DNA of 64,000 nt, from NCBI GenBank assembly GCA_902793685.1, contig CADBEN010000005.1:1-64000 (forward strand), read 5' to 3'. Made by a program: the position numbers and the translations under genes. The stretch is from an uncultured Lachnospiraceae bacterium. Lineage in GTDB: Bacteria > Bacillota > Clostridia > Lachnospirales > Lachnospiraceae. Position 1 is the first letter of the stretch; every line of letters starts with the position of its first letter. The notes under the pieces are model-generated. The model saw only the letters and a program-made list of their open reading frames with translations, had not been told where the DNA came from and did not search any database. Positions 1 through 9,241 of this stretch are shown here, piece after piece.

Positions 1-1
1 T

Positions 2-193
2 AATTATAAAAAAGCATATTATCTGCTGATGGACATCGGAGGAATGGAGATATATGACCTGGCAGTGCTGTTCCATCTGGCAGATGAGTACATGAAGTGC
101 GTGTGCTATACGCCGGGGATCGTTGCGATGATACAGGAGCATGGGAAGTGTCTGGTCAAAAAAAATGCTGCAGAGCATCTTGCAGGGATGTAA
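2..193 (+). CDS. C-terminal 63 codons of an unidentified gene (partial)
   Basis: An open frame enters from the left edge and ends at TAA 191-193. The 63 visible residues contain MDIGGMEIYDLAVLFHLADE and finish with KKNAAEHLAGM. I do not recognise a family. The visible part has no membrane segment or metal-binding motif. The stretch is more AT-rich than the genes that follow. About 100 bases of AT-rich sequence separate the stop from the trpB promoter, and no clear terminator was seen there. Confidence 0.5.
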   Translation, partial: NYKKAYYLLMDIGGMEIYDLAVLFHLADEYMKCVCYTPGIVAMIQEHGKCLVKKNAAEHLAGM

Positions 194-301
194 AGAAAGC
201 CTTCGGACGGCAAAAGGGGGATAATGGATTCGTTGCTTTAAAAAGTAACAAAAAGTTTATTTTTTGAAATAAAATATTGATAAAATTTTAAAAATTTTGG
301 G

Positions 302-330
302 TGTACAGGAGTATCATGCTATGCTATAAT
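302..330 (+). promoter_or_regulatory. Promoter of trpB-MATE (extended -10)
   Basis: The -10 is a perfect TATAAT at 325-330, preceded by TGC (an extended -10). A -35-like TGTACA lies at 302-307 with a 17-base spacer. The AT-rich tract at 240-300 could act as an UP element. Transcription would start near 337, inside the dyad annotated at 334-348. Confidence 0.7.
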
Positions 331-360
331 ACGGATTATTCAATAATCAATACGGATTAT
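328..360 (+). promoter_or_regulatory. Direct repeat and dyad at the trpB transcription start (candidate operator)
   Basis: The 12-mer AATACGGATTAT occurs at 328-339 and again at 349-360, a spacing of 21 bases or two helical turns. Between them GATTATTCAATAATC (334-348) is a near-perfect dyad with 7-base arms. It overlaps the -10 and the predicted start point, the usual place for a repressor site. The regulator is unknown. Confidence 0.45.
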
Positions 361-386
361 CTGCTTGCGAAAGGGGACCCGGTACA

Positions 387-1649
387 GTGAACAAATACAG
401 AGATTTCGACAATTACCTGAAAGAGTATCCGTCCGAGGACGGCTGGTTCGGAAAATACGGCGGCAACTTCCTGAAAGACCCGGAACTCATCAAGGCGTTC
501 AATGAATACGCGGAGGGTTACAACACCATCGCCCAGTCCGCCCAGTTTATTTCGGAGCTCCGCCGCATCCGCCGGGACTTTCAGGGCCGTCCCACCCCGG
601 TGTATCACTGCCAGACCCTGTCGAATGAGCTCGGAAGGACCCAGATCTATCTGAAGAGAGAAGACCTGAACCACACCGGCGCCCACAAGCTGAACCACTG
701 CATGGGCGAGGGACTTCTGGCGAAATACATGGGAAAGAAGAAGCTGATCGCGGAGACCGGCGCCGGACAGCACGGCGTGGCGCTGGCCACGGCGGCGGCA
801 TATTTCGGACTGGAGTGCGATATCTACATGGGCGAAGTGGACATCGCCAAGCAGGCCCCGAACGTGACACGCATGAAGCTTCTCGGCGCCAACGTGATCC
901 CGGTGAGCTTCGGTCTTAAGACCTTGAAGGAAGCGGTCGATGCTGCCTTCACGGCATATTCTCACGAGTACAGGGATGCCATCTACTGCATCGGTACGGC
1001 GGCAGGCCCCCATCCCTTCCCGCTGATGGTCCGCGATTTCCAGTACGTTATCGGCGAAGAGGCGAGGGCTCAGTTCCTTGAGCAGACCGGACATCTTCCG
1101 GACCAGGTCACAGCCTGTGTCGGCGGCGGTTCCAACGCCATCGGCATGTTCACGCCTTTCCTGGCGGACCCGGTGGAGCTGGTGGGTGTGGAGCCCCTGG
1201 GCCGCGGCCCGAAGCTGGGAGACCACGCGGCATCCATCACTTACGGAAAAGAAGGCGTCATGCACGGCTTCAACAGCATCATGCTGGCCGATGAGAACGG
1301 CGATCCGGCTCCGGTATATTCCAACGCCAGCGGCCTGGATTATCCGGCGGCCGGCCCGGAGCACGCGCTGCTCCACGACCTCGGCCGCGTCCGCTACACC
1401 ACTGTCGGGGACGAGGATGCCATCGAGGCACTGTTCCTGCTGTCCCGGCATGAGGGAATCATCCCGGCCATTGAGAGCTCCCATGCTCTGGCATACGCGA
1501 TCCGCGTGGCCAGGACCGGAAAGACCGGCTCCATCCTGGTGAACCTGTCCGGCCGCGGCGACAAGGACCTGGACTTCATCGTGGAGCACTATGGCTACGG
1601 CGAAGAGTTCCTGGCAAAGATGGAAGAAAAGCGTGAAAAAGAATCATGA
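387..1649 (+). CDS. trpB: Tryptophan synthase beta chain, stand-alone TrpB
   Basis: A PLP enzyme of 420 residues that would condense indole with serine to give tryptophan. The PLP lysine is K101 in HTGAHK, the catalytic glutamate is E123 in ETGAGQHG, the phosphate loop is GGGSNAIG, and GRGDKD lies near the end. The start is GTG at 387 behind AAAGGGGA. No trpA, trpC, trpD or trpE is present nearby. Sequence around the active site differs from textbook TrpB: HKLNH instead of HKINN, and [10 protein letters not shown] where AEDVERQALNV is usual. This suggests a divergent clade, perhaps for indole salvage. The stop overlaps the next start (ATGA), so it is translationally coupled to the MATE gene. 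Confidence 0.88.
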   Translation: MNKYRDFDNYLKEYPSEDGWFGKYGGNFLKDPELIKAFNEYAEGYNTIAQSAQFISELRRIRRDFQGRPTPVYHCQTLSNELGRTQIYLKREDLNHTGAHKLNHCMGEGLLAKYMGKKKLIAETGAGQHGVALATAAAYFGLECDIYMGEVDIAKQAPNVTRMKLLGANVIPVSFGLKTLKEAVDAAFTAYSHEYRDAIYCIGTAAGPHPFPLMVRDFQYVIGEEARAQFLEQTGHLPDQVTACVGGGSNAIGMFTPFLADPVELVGVEPLGRGPKLGDHAASITYGKEGVMHGFNSIMLADENGDPAPVYSNASGLDYPAAGPEHALLHDLGRVRYTTVGDEDAIEALFLLSRHEGIIPAIESSHALAYAIRVARTGKTGSILVNLSGRGDKDLDFIVEHYGYGEEFLAKMEEKREKES

Positions 1650-2989
1650 AATCAGATATTAAGGACCTGACAGAGGGGTCTTTGTGGAGCGGGATACTGA
1701 TCTTCAGTATTCCGCTCATACTGTCCAACCTGCTTCAGATCCTCTTCAACATGTCGGATATTGCCGTGATCGGCAGGTTTGCGGGGCCGGCGGCCCTCGG
1801 ATCCGTAGGAAGCACCACCACGCTGGTGATGATGTTCACCGGCTTCCTCATGGGAATGGGCGGCGGCGTGAACGTTCTCACGGCCCGTTTCTTCGGACAG
1901 GACCATCCGGAGGAGATCCGGAGCGCGGTCCATACCTCGTTCCTCATCAGTCTCGCGGCGGGAATGCTGCTTCTGCTGATCGGTGAGTCGTTCTGCAAAG
2001 GGATCCTGCTTCTGCTCCGCACCAAGGAGGAACTGCTGCCCGGTGCCGTGCTGTATCTACGGATCTATTTTCTGGGAATGCCGGCGCTGGCGGTCTATAA
2101 CTTCGGACAGGCCGTGTTCAGCGCAGCGGGAGACACCAGAAAGCCGCTGATGTTCCTTCTGGTCTCGGGGATCATGAACGTGTTCCTTAACCTGTTCTTT
2201 GTGCTGGTCATGGGTATGGACGTGGAGGGCGTCGCCATTGCCAGCATTCTGGCCCAGTATGTCTCCGCTGCCTGCATCATGGCGGCACTGGTCCGGGTCC
2301 GCGGGCCTCACGCGTTCCGCCCGTCTGCGCTGAAGGCGGATCCGGACAAGGTCCGCTCGGTCCTGAGTATCGGATTCCCGGCAGGCCTGCAGAACATGAT
2401 CTTTTCGCTGGCAAACCTGTTCGTGCAGTTCGGCGTGAACAGCTTCAGCGCGGTGATGGTGGCGGGCAATGCCGCCGCCCAGAACGCGGACGGTCTCGCC
2501 TATGATGTGATGGCGGCCTTCTACACTGCCTGCGGAAGCTTCATGGGGCAGAACTACGGCGCCGGGAAATGGGAACGGGTCCTGAAGAGCTATACGGTCA
2601 GCCTGGTCTGTTCCTTCGGGGCGGGAGCTCTGATCGGAGGCACGCTGGTGCTTATGGGAGAGCACTTCCTGGGAATCTTCACTTCCGATCCCGAGGTGGT
2701 GGCCGGCGGAATGTACCGTCTGCGGATCATGGGCGCTTCCTACGCATTTTCCGCGTTCATGGACTGTACCATCGCCGGTTCCCGTGCCCTGGGCCGGGGT
2801 GCTGTCCCCACGGTCATAGTCCTTCTGGGATCCTGTGTGTTCCGGGTTCTCTGGGTGATGACAGTCTTTGCATATTTCCATACCGTCACATCGCTTTATC
2901 TTCTCTACATCTGCTCCTGGGCCATCACCGCCGTCGCGGAGCTGGTCTACTTCCGGGGGATCTTAAGGAAGCTGCTTCCGGCGCAGTGA
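1646..2989 (+). CDS. MATE family efflux transporter
   Basis: A multidrug and toxin extrusion family membrane protein of 447 residues with about 12 hydrophobic segments in two similar halves. The N-terminal pattern ([20 protein letters not shown]) and the repeated FGQ and NYGAG elements are typical. It would use an ion gradient to export small organic compounds. Its ATG overlaps the trpB stop by four bases, so the pair is co-translated. This links the exporter to trpB, but the substrate cannot be read from sequence. It is one of three MATE genes in the window, the others being at 14414 and 61473. Confidence 0.88.
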   Translation: MKSDIKDLTEGSLWSGILIFSIPLILSNLLQILFNMSDIAVIGRFAGPAALGSVGSTTTLVMMFTGFLMGMGGGVNVLTARFFGQDHPEEIRSAVHTSFLISLAAGMLLLLIGESFCKGILLLLRTKEELLPGAVLYLRIYFLGMPALAVYNFGQAVFSAAGDTRKPLMFLLVSGIMNVFLNLFFVLVMGMDVEGVAIASILAQYVSAACIMAALVRVRGPHAFRPSALKADPDKVRSVLSIGFPAGLQNMIFSLANLFVQFGVNSFSAVMVAGNAAAQNADGLAYDVMAAFYTACGSFMGQNYGAGKWERVLKSYTVSLVCSFGAGALIGGTLVLMGEHFLGIFTSDPEVVAGGMYRLRIMGASYAFSAFMDCTIAGSRALGRGAVPTVIVLLGSCVFRVLWVMTVFAYFHTVTSLYLLYICSWAITAVAELVYFRGILRKLLPAQ

Positions 2990-3033
2990 GTGCTTCCGGT
3001 GCAGTGATCCTTTGAACCATTCTGTCATTGACA

Positions 3034-3068
3034 AAAACCTGGCCACACTATTTCCGGCCGGGTTTTTT
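3034..3068 (+). terminator. Rho-independent terminator after trpB-MATE
   Basis: An 11-base-pair stem (3034-3044 with 3056-3066, one G-T wobble) has an 11-base loop and ends in a run of T to 3068. It closes the trpB-MATE unit before the lipoprotein gene. Confidence 0.85.
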
Positions 3069-3134
3069 ATTATGATGAAAACAGAACTGGTACTTTCACA
3101 GAACCACAGGTAATGACAGGAAAGGAACAGGAAT

Positions 3135-4409
3135 ATGAAGAGAAGAATACTTTCTCTGCTGCTGGCCGGCAGTGTCCTGCTGGCGGCATGCGGCGGCACC
3201 TCAGGAAACGGAGGCGGACTGGCGGAAGCGCGCCGGGAACCGGACGCTCCGGACATGGATATGGTCATCGAATTCAGTAATTCCGGGAAAAAGACCTCCT
3301 ATACAGCGGCGTATTTCTGGGGGTTCAAAGATCGTTATCCGGCAGGCGGGAAGTGTGATACCGATTTTACGATCCAGCAGAGGTCCAATGAAAGGAATCC
3401 TTCGGGGGGCGTGACCATAGACATGTACTTTGCGGACGTGACCCCCGGGGACGATGCCTTCGGCCAGAAGGTCAGCGTCCGGGAGTATTTTGAAAAGAAG
3501 CGGTCCAATTCCTATCCGCGGGTCGAGCTTTCCGGGTTCAGTACAGGCGCGGGAGAAGGCCGGTCCGGCGCTATGGACAGCAAGAAAGACTACCAGGAGT
3601 ATTATTATGATCCGGAATGCCGGTTCCCGCAGATGGCAGCGGAAGGAGACCGGATCTGCATCGTGCTGGAACTCGCGGACAATGCGGACGGCCTTGCGAA
3701 GCTTAGGAACGTCTGGGAGTATACCTGGGTCGCGGATCCGCCTGCAGAACCGGAGGAGGAAGAGTCACACGAGGGAGACTTCCCGGAGTGGATCAAATAT
3801 GTCTATCCGGGCCGATGGGACCGGACCAATGTGATCTACGCCGGCGGCGGGCAGGAAACGGATACGGACAAGGAGGTCTCAGTCCGGACATCCCGCAGCG
3901 GTGTCGACGGACAGACCATGATCTTTGCCTTCGCGGAGAAGGGGGAAGAGAAGCTGACGGTCACGATCCCGGAGGAGGATTTCCCGGCAGTCTTCTATCC
4001 CGGAGACACTGTCTGGGTGCCGCTGGAGATCTTCTGCGATCCGGATACGGATCAGGTCCCGGGACAGATTCTGGCGTCCCTTTCGCTTTCTGAGATCGAA
4101 GTTGCCGATGGAAACAAAGTGAAGATCACGCCGAAAGGCTATTTCAAGACCGGGTACAGCTCCCCGGAGATCAAAACCTTCGGACCGATCCCGAAAAGAG
4201 ATACGATGATCTGGCACAGCAGCGTAGGCTGCGGATATCTGAGCCTGGAGGGAACCTTCCCTGAGGGACAGAAGGAAGGGGAGAAACTCTGCCTGGTCTA
4301 CAGTGCCATGGACGGCGGCAGCGGGGAAAACCGGATGTACAATATTTACGAGTATACCTGGACGCCCGGAGAGACCGTGGTCTGGGACTACAACCCGCCG
4401 ATGCCCTGA
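3135..4409 (+). CDS. Secreted lipoprotein of unknown function with internal duplication
   Basis: 424 residues. A short positively charged start, a hydrophobic core and the lipobox LLAAC (Cys19) mark it as a lipoprotein anchored outside the membrane. The mature part has two related halves. Each ends in a similar block, with EGDRICIVLEL then VWEYTW in the first half and EGEKLCLVYSA then IYEYTW in the second, joined by an acidic Pro/Glu linker. I do not recognise the family; a beta-rich extracellular domain is likely. The ribosome site is an AGGAAAGGA tract. It stands alone between two terminators. Confidence 0.75.
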   Translation: MKRRILSLLLAGSVLLAACGGTSGNGGGLAEARREPDAPDMDMVIEFSNSGKKTSYTAAYFWGFKDRYPAGGKCDTDFTIQQRSNERNPSGGVTIDMYFADVTPGDDAFGQKVSVREYFEKKRSNSYPRVELSGFSTGAGEGRSGAMDSKKDYQEYYYDPECRFPQMAAEGDRICIVLELADNADGLAKLRNVWEYTWVADPPAEPEEEESHEGDFPEWIKYVYPGRWDRTNVIYAGGGQETDTDKEVSVRTSRSGVDGQTMIFAFAEKGEEKLTVTIPEEDFPAVFYPGDTVWVPLEIFCDPDTDQVPGQILASLSLSEIEVADGNKVKITPKGYFKTGYSSPEIKTFGPIPKRDTMIWHSSVGCGYLSLEGTFPEGQKEGEKLCLVYSAMDGGSGENRMYNIYEYTWTPGETVVWDYNPPMP

Positions 4410-4456
4410 AAGAAGCGTGATGCGAAAAAAAACCGGGCCGTTGGAAAACAAAAGCC

Positions 4457-4507
4457 GGAACAGATCATGAACCGGAACGGATCATGAACCAGAACAGATC
4501 ATGAACC
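4457..4507. repeat. Three tandem 17-base repeats
   Basis: Three adjacent copies (4457-4473, 4474-4490, 4491-4507) of a unit close to GGAACAGATCATGAACC differ at only one or two positions. They lie between the lipoprotein stop and the terminator. They carry no spacers, so this is not CRISPR. Their role is unknown; repeated protein-binding sites are possible. Confidence 0.85.
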
Positions 4508-4513
4508 AAAAAG

Positions 4514-4556
4514 ACCCCGAAAGGCCGGAATCACGGCTTTTCGGGGTTTCCTTTTT
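4514..4556 (+). terminator. Rho-independent terminator
   Basis: A 14-base-pair stem (4514-4527 with 4534-4547, one wobble) with a 6-base loop, followed by a T-rich tail (4547-4556). It separates the lipoprotein gene from the sugar-sensing operon. The remaining 120 bases to the next gene hold no other gene. A TGG-TAAGAT element at 4584-4592 is a weak extended -10 candidate for the next operon. Confidence 0.85.
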
Positions 4557-4679
4557 CTGTGGTCGCGCGATCGTGCCGTCAGGTGGTAAGATAATATTTG
4601 TAAAAATGAAACAGGCCACGCAAGCGGGACCTGAAAAACGAATGGAGCAGGGCGCGGCCCTGGAAGAGAGGAAAGCGTG

Positions 4680-5810
4680 ATGAAAGGATTTCGGAGATGT
4701 CTGGTGCTTCTGCTGGTCCTCCTGGTCTGCCTGACAGCCTGTGCTTCCGCGGAAGACAAGAACACTGAAACGCCTGCTGAGACCGAAAAAGAGACCGGGA
4801 GTATTTCCGCCGGGCCGGAGGATGGCGTGGATTCCGTGGCAGTGAATCCGAAGGGAACGCTGACCATCGGGTTCGTGATGATCGGATCTGAGTCAGACTG
4901 GAGGATCGCCTGCAACCGGTCAGTGGAGGAGGCGTTTTCCCGGGAGAACGGATACTATCTGGTGATGCGCGACGGGCAGCAGAAGCAGGAAAACCAGATG
5001 AAGGCGATGCGGGAGTTTATAGACATGGACGTGGACTATATTCTCCTGAATCCGGTTGCGGAAAACGGCTGGGACGCTGTGCTGCAGGAGGCCAGAGAAG
5101 CCGGTATTCCGGTGGTGGTCTTCGACCGGAAGGTCCGGACGGCCGATCCGGATGCCTATACCACCTGGATCGGATCGGATTTCCTGCTGGAAGGGCGCCG
5201 GGCCTGTGCCTGGCTGGAAGCATTTCTGGAAAGCCGGCAGTATCAGGACAGGCTGAATATCGTCCATCTTCAGGGAACGATGGAATCCTCAGCCCAGATC
5301 GGGCGGACGAGGGCGCTGGATGAAGCCCTGAGAAGGAACCGGCGCTGGAATCTTCTGGAGCGGAAGCCGGCGGAGTTTACCACCGCCAAGGCGAAGGAAG
5401 TGATGGCGGACATGCTGAAGCTGTACGGGGAACGGATCCAGGTGGTCTACTGCGAAAATGACAATATGGCATACGGCGCCATCGATTCCATCGAAAGGGC
5501 CGGAAGAAATGTCGGGGCAAATCTCGAGCGGGGAGATGTCCTGGTGATCTCTTTTGACGCAGTGCGCCATGCCATGGAGCTGGCGCTGAAGGATGATATC
5601 GCGGTAGTGACGGAATGCGATCCGCTTTACGGACCCCGGCTTACCCAGATCATACAGCAGCTGAAGCGGGGAGAGGTTCCTGATCATGAGATCTATGTGA
5701 AGGAGGCCCAGTTTTCCGCCATCTGGGAGCCGTCCCAGGTCATGGTGAACGGCATTGCCCATAAGGTGACGAAGCTCACGGAGGAGATCATCGAAAACCG
5801 GGCATATTAA
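4680..5810 (+). CDS. Sugar-binding lipoprotein, probably the sensing partner of the two-component system
   Basis: A periplasmic-binding-protein type 1 (Peripl_BP_4) lipoprotein with the lipobox LTAC. The start is chosen at ATG 4680, seven bases after AGAGAGGA, rather than the overlapping GTG at 4677. The mature start (TIGFVMIGSESDWR) and the motif DGQQKQENQ closely resemble YtfQ, the galactofuranose-binding protein. It is followed by the response regulator and kinase genes, not by permease genes. A second YtfQ-like protein at 9242 sits in the transporter operon. I infer that this one presents ligand to the sensor kinase, as XylFII does for LytS in clostridial xylose sensing. Ligand specificity is unproven. 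Confidence 0.82.
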   Translation: MKGFRRCLVLLLVLLVCLTACASAEDKNTETPAETEKETGSISAGPEDGVDSVAVNPKGTLTIGFVMIGSESDWRIACNRSVEEAFSRENGYYLVMRDGQQKQENQMKAMREFIDMDVDYILLNPVAENGWDAVLQEAREAGIPVVVFDRKVRTADPDAYTTWIGSDFLLEGRRACAWLEAFLESRQYQDRLNIVHLQGTMESSAQIGRTRALDEALRRNRRWNLLERKPAEFTTAKAKEVMADMLKLYGERIQVVYCENDNMAYGAIDSIERAGRNVGANLERGDVLVISFDAVRHAMELALKDDIAVVTECDPLYGPRLTQIIQQLKRGEVPDHEIYVKEAQFSAIWEPSQVMVNGIAHKVTKLTEEIIENRAY

Positions 5811-5863
5811 AAAACAGACAGACTGATCAAAGAAAGACTGATGAAAGACGGAGGGAGGATCTT

Positions 5864-7510
5864 ATGATCCGGGTATTTCTGGTAGAAGATGAGATCGCGA
5901 TGCGGGAGGGGATCCGGAACCGTATTCCCTGGAGGGAGAACGGCATTGATTACTGCGGTGATGCCGGAGACGGAGAGCTGGCCTGGCCGCAGATCCTGGA
6001 GAAGAAGCCGGATATCGTCATCACGGATATCAAGATGCCTTTTATGGACGGGCTGCAGCTTTCCAGGCTGATCCGCCGGGAACTTCCCGACGTCAGGATC
6101 ATCATCCTATCGGGCTATGACGAATTCGAATATGCACAGGAAGCGATTCAGATCGGCGTGACGGATTATATCCTGAAACCGGTCATGCCGGAAGAAATGC
6201 TGGAGCGGATCCGGAAACTGGCGGAGAAGATCGAAGAGGAGAAAAAGCAGAATGAAGCCCGTCTGGACTGGATGCTGGAGGAGACCAGAGAGCGGCGGGA
6301 GATCAACCGGAGAAAACTCTTCAAAGCACTGGCTTCCGGAGGCAGCTCCACCGGACAGATCCTGAAGCTGTGCGAGGAACTTAAGCTCCGGATCGCCGCC
6401 GCCTGTTACCAGATCCTTCTGGTCAGTGTCCGGAAAACGGAGGGAGCACTGGATCCGGAGTATGCCACCAGTGTCGCAAATGCCCTCCTTACCATCACGG
6501 ATCTTTACGAGGGATGCTGTCTGTTTGAACACGGTATTGACAGCTACGCGATCCTGGTCTCCGGGAATTCACAGGAGGAACTGGATTCCCGGCGGGAGAA
6601 GATCCTGGAGCAGGTGTCAGCCTCCATCAAAGCCACCGCAGGGGCTCACTACTTTATCAGCATGAGTCAGCCGGTCCGCCGGCTGAGCGAGCTGCACAGG
6701 GCCTACCGGGAAGCAAACCGGGTCTTTGCCTGCCGGTATTTTACCCAGCCGGACCAGATCATCGGTGCGGAAAATGCCATCCACGTGCTGCCCCTCACGG
6801 GAGACCAGCAGCTCATCAATACAGACAACATGCTGCGGAACGATAATCTCCGCACCCTCTGGGACCGTTTCCTCCGCACCGGGGCAGCAGACGAAGCGCC
6901 GGATGTGGTGGAGGGTGTATTTTCCACCATCGGAGATGTCAACACCCAGTCCATCGTTTTCCTGAACTATCTTCTGATCGACGTTTATCTGACCATGGGG
7001 CGTTTTCTGAAAAAACTGGGAAGAGAGCCGAAGGAGGTCGACGGAAAATGCGGGGATATCAACAGCGTACTCGGATCGCTGCAGACTGTCGATGATGCGA
7101 AGCGGTATCTGACAGCCTATATGCAGGAGGTCCTGAAGATCCGCGACGGCAGCGTCTCCAGCAGAAACAGCCGCCTGCTTCAGGAAGCGGTGGCTTTTAT
7201 CGACGGGAATTACGCGGATGAAGAAATGTCTCTGAGCGTGGCGGCAAAAGCGGCGGGAATGAGTCCGAATCGTTTTTCCACTGCTTTCTCTCAGGAGATG
7301 GGGATGACTTTCATCGAGTATCTGACCCGGAAGCGGATCGAGTCCGCGAAGGAGCTGCTGATGACGACAGATCTTCGGAGTTCGGAGATCGCCTACCGTG
7401 TCGGCTACCGGGATCCCCATTATTTCAGCGCGACATTTAAACGTATCCAGGGGGAATCCCCCAGAGAATACCGGATGAGAGGCAGAGGAGACGATGCGAA
7501 CAGAAAATAG
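5864..7510 (+). CDS. AraC-type response regulator (YesN family)
   Basis: 548 residues. The receiver domain (1-120) has the acidic pocket EDE, the phospho-acceptor D55 in DIVITDIKMP and the lysine K105 in LKP. A middle region of about 300 residues has no named motif. The C-terminus (about 435-535) is an AraC/XylS double helix-turn-helix with AYRVGYRDPHYFSATFKR. It would be phosphorylated by the kinase encoded next and bind DNA, most likely upstream of the ABC operon at 9242. The kinase gene starts 17 bases before this gene ends, so the two are co-translated. Confidence 0.92.
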   Translation: MIRVFLVEDEIAMREGIRNRIPWRENGIDYCGDAGDGELAWPQILEKKPDIVITDIKMPFMDGLQLSRLIRRELPDVRIIILSGYDEFEYAQEAIQIGVTDYILKPVMPEEMLERIRKLAEKIEEEKKQNEARLDWMLEETRERREINRRKLFKALASGGSSTGQILKLCEELKLRIAAACYQILLVSVRKTEGALDPEYATSVANALLTITDLYEGCCLFEHGIDSYAILVSGNSQEELDSRREKILEQVSASIKATAGAHYFISMSQPVRRLSELHRAYREANRVFACRYFTQPDQIIGAENAIHVLPLTGDQQLINTDNMLRNDNLRTLWDRFLRTGAADEAPDVVEGVFSTIGDVNTQSIVFLNYLLIDVYLTMGRFLKKLGREPKEVDGKCGDINSVLGSLQTVDDAKRYLTAYMQEVLKIRDGSVSSRNSRLLQEAVAFIDGNYADEEMSLSVAAKAAGMSPNRFSTAFSQEMGMTFIEYLTRKRIESAKELLMTTDLRSSEIAYRVGYRDPHYFSATFKRIQGESPREYRMRGRGDDANRK

Positions 7511-9011
7511 TAACGGCGGCATATTCCGGGGCCTGACGCTCAGGATACGGCTGCTGGGTCTCAGTGTACTGATGATCGTCCCCTTCACGGCGCTCATGTT
7601 CTATCTGATGTTCAGCATGAACCGGATCAGTGATTCCTACAGCGCCATTGTCCGGAATATCACCCAGGTGAATTCCTTCAATATCGTGTTCAAGGAAGAC
7701 ATGGACAGCGTCATGTACATGATGATCGCCCATTCTCTCAGCAAATACGAGGTGAAGAATGAGCTCGGAATGGACAATCCGGACGTCATGATCCGCGCCG
7801 CGGAGGAGACCTTCGAGGAAGTACGCGCCAATACGGAATCCGCAGAGGCAAAAGCCCGCCTTACCAGTGCCATCAAGCTGCTGATCACACTTCATAAGCG
7901 GGTGAATGATATCAGCGAGACGGTGAAGGAGATCGGACATTACGATGAAAACATGGAGCGGCTGGACATGGACATCCGGGTCATCACGGATATGATCCAG
8001 GACCGCATCGCAGAGTACCTTTACTATGAGTCGGTAAGTCTGGAAATCATCCGGCAGGAGATGAATGCCCGCAGGAAGCTGCTGACATCCTCTGCCATCA
8101 TGACCACGGCCCTTCTCCTGGTCCTGTCATTATGGATCTCCGCCCTCATCACCCGCAGCATCACCCACCCGATTGCGGGACTGATCGAGGCTTCGGACCA
8201 GATCGGTGCCGGAAATCTGGATGCCCGGGCCGAGGTCACGGGCAGCCCGGAGATCCGCACACTGGCGGACCGGTTCAACAGTATGGCAGCGCGGATCGGT
8301 GAGCTGGTGGAAAACAACCGGCAGGAACAGATCCATCTCAGGAACATGGAGCTTAAGCTTCTGCAGTCCCAGATCAACCCGCACTTTCTGTACAATACGC
8401 TGGACAACATTGTCTGGCTGGCGGAGGATGACCGGAAGGAGGATGTGGAGAAGATCGCCAAGGCACTCTCCGCCTTTTTCCGTTCTGCCTTGTCCAGCGG
8501 GCGGGACATCATCAGGATCAGCGAGGAAGTCCGGCATGTGGAGTCGTACCTTGAGATTCAGGGTTACCGTTACCGGGATATGCTGACATATGAAATACAG
8601 GTGGATCCTGAGTGCGGGCAGTATGAGATCCTGAAAATGACGATCCAGCCCATCGTGGAGAATGCCCTGTACCACGGGATCAAGAACCGCCGGGGCGGCG
8701 GGTCGATCCTGGTCCGGATAAGCCGCAGGGAAGATCAGATGGAGATCCTGGTAAAGGATACAGGCATCGGAATGCGGCCGGAGAAGGTGGAACAGCTGAA
8801 CCGGATGACGAAGAGGCTGGAAAAGCCGGATCAGGAGACAGGAAGCTTCGCTGTATACAATGTGGCGGAGCGGCTGCGTCTGTATTACGGGGAAGCGGCA
8901 GGAATTACATTCACCAGCGTTTACGGGGAAGGTACGGAAGCAACGATACGGATCCCCTGCATGCAGGAGAGGAACATCCCGGTTCCGGAGGAAAAGGAAA
9001 CCGGAATTTAG
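7494..9011 (+). CDS. Membrane sensor histidine kinase (YesM/LytS type)
   Basis: 505 residues. A first membrane helix (about 20-42) and a second (about 198-222) enclose an extracellular helical sensor region. A HAMP linker and a His_kinase domain follow, with the phospho-acceptor H297 in INPHFLYNTLD. The ATPase domain shows IVENALYHG and DTGIGM. This is the usual partner of YesN-type regulators. The extracellular part is short and helical, so it probably reads ligand indirectly through the binding lipoprotein two genes upstream. It overlaps the regulator gene by 17 bases. A terminator follows. Confidence 0.92.
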   Translation: MRTENSNGGIFRGLTLRIRLLGLSVLMIVPFTALMFYLMFSMNRISDSYSAIVRNITQVNSFNIVFKEDMDSVMYMMIAHSLSKYEVKNELGMDNPDVMIRAAEETFEEVRANTESAEAKARLTSAIKLLITLHKRVNDISETVKEIGHYDENMERLDMDIRVITDMIQDRIAEYLYYESVSLEIIRQEMNARRKLLTSSAIMTTALLLVLSLWISALITRSITHPIAGLIEASDQIGAGNLDARAEVTGSPEIRTLADRFNSMAARIGELVENNRQEQIHLRNMELKLLQSQINPHFLYNTLDNIVWLAEDDRKEDVEKIAKALSAFFRSALSSGRDIIRISEEVRHVESYLEIQGYRYRDMLTYEIQVDPECGQYEILKMTIQPIVENALYHGIKNRRGGGSILVRISRREDQMEILVKDTGIGMRPEKVEQLNRMTKRLEKPDQETGSFAVYNVAERLRLYYGEAAGITFTSVYGEGTEATIRIPCMQERNIPVPEEKETGI

Positions 9012-9038
9012 AAAAGAAAACAGTCCGGGAAAAAAATG

Positions 9039-9075
9039 AACAAAGAGGGGAAGAAAACCTCTTTGTTCTTTTTTT
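9039..9075 (+). terminator. Rho-independent terminator after the sensor kinase
   Basis: A perfect 10-base-pair stem (9039-9048 with 9058-9067), a 9-base loop and a run of eight pyrimidines. It separates the sensing operon from the transporter operon, so the latter needs its own promoter. Confidence 0.9.
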
Positions 9076-9091
9076 ATCTGACAACGGCCGG

Positions 9092-9121
9092 AAAAAACAG
9101 TAAAAAACAGTAAAAAACAGT
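9092..9121. repeat. Three phased A-tracts (10-base period), probable DNA bend
   Basis: The unit AAAAAACAGT repeats three times without change at 9092-9101, 9102-9111 and 9112-9121. Six-A tracts spaced exactly one helical turn apart are the classical signature of intrinsically curved DNA. The repeat lies just upstream of the likely ytfQ-like promoter, in the region where the AraC-type regulator would be expected to bind. Confidence 0.8.
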
Positions 9122-9143
9122 ACCGATCCGGGAAAGGATATCA

Positions 9144-9172
9144 TGGAGATCCGGAACCGGAAAACATACAAT
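9144..9172 (+). promoter_or_regulatory. Candidate promoter of the ABC transporter operon
   Basis: TGGAGA (9144-9149) and TACAAT (9167-9172) are 17 bases apart, each matching four or five of six consensus positions. A poor -35 suits an activator-dependent promoter. It sits after the terminator and the A-tracts, with the strong ribosome site AAAGGAGGA downstream. Confidence 0.4.
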
Positions 9173-9241
9173 ACAGACATCAGAAAGTGCCGGATCTGAC
9201 GGCGGAACCATTTTCATTTTTCATAAAGGAGGAGAATTATT

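Noticed and set aside
4457..4507. Tandem 17-base units as a CRISPR array
   Set aside because: Units are adjacent with no spacers.
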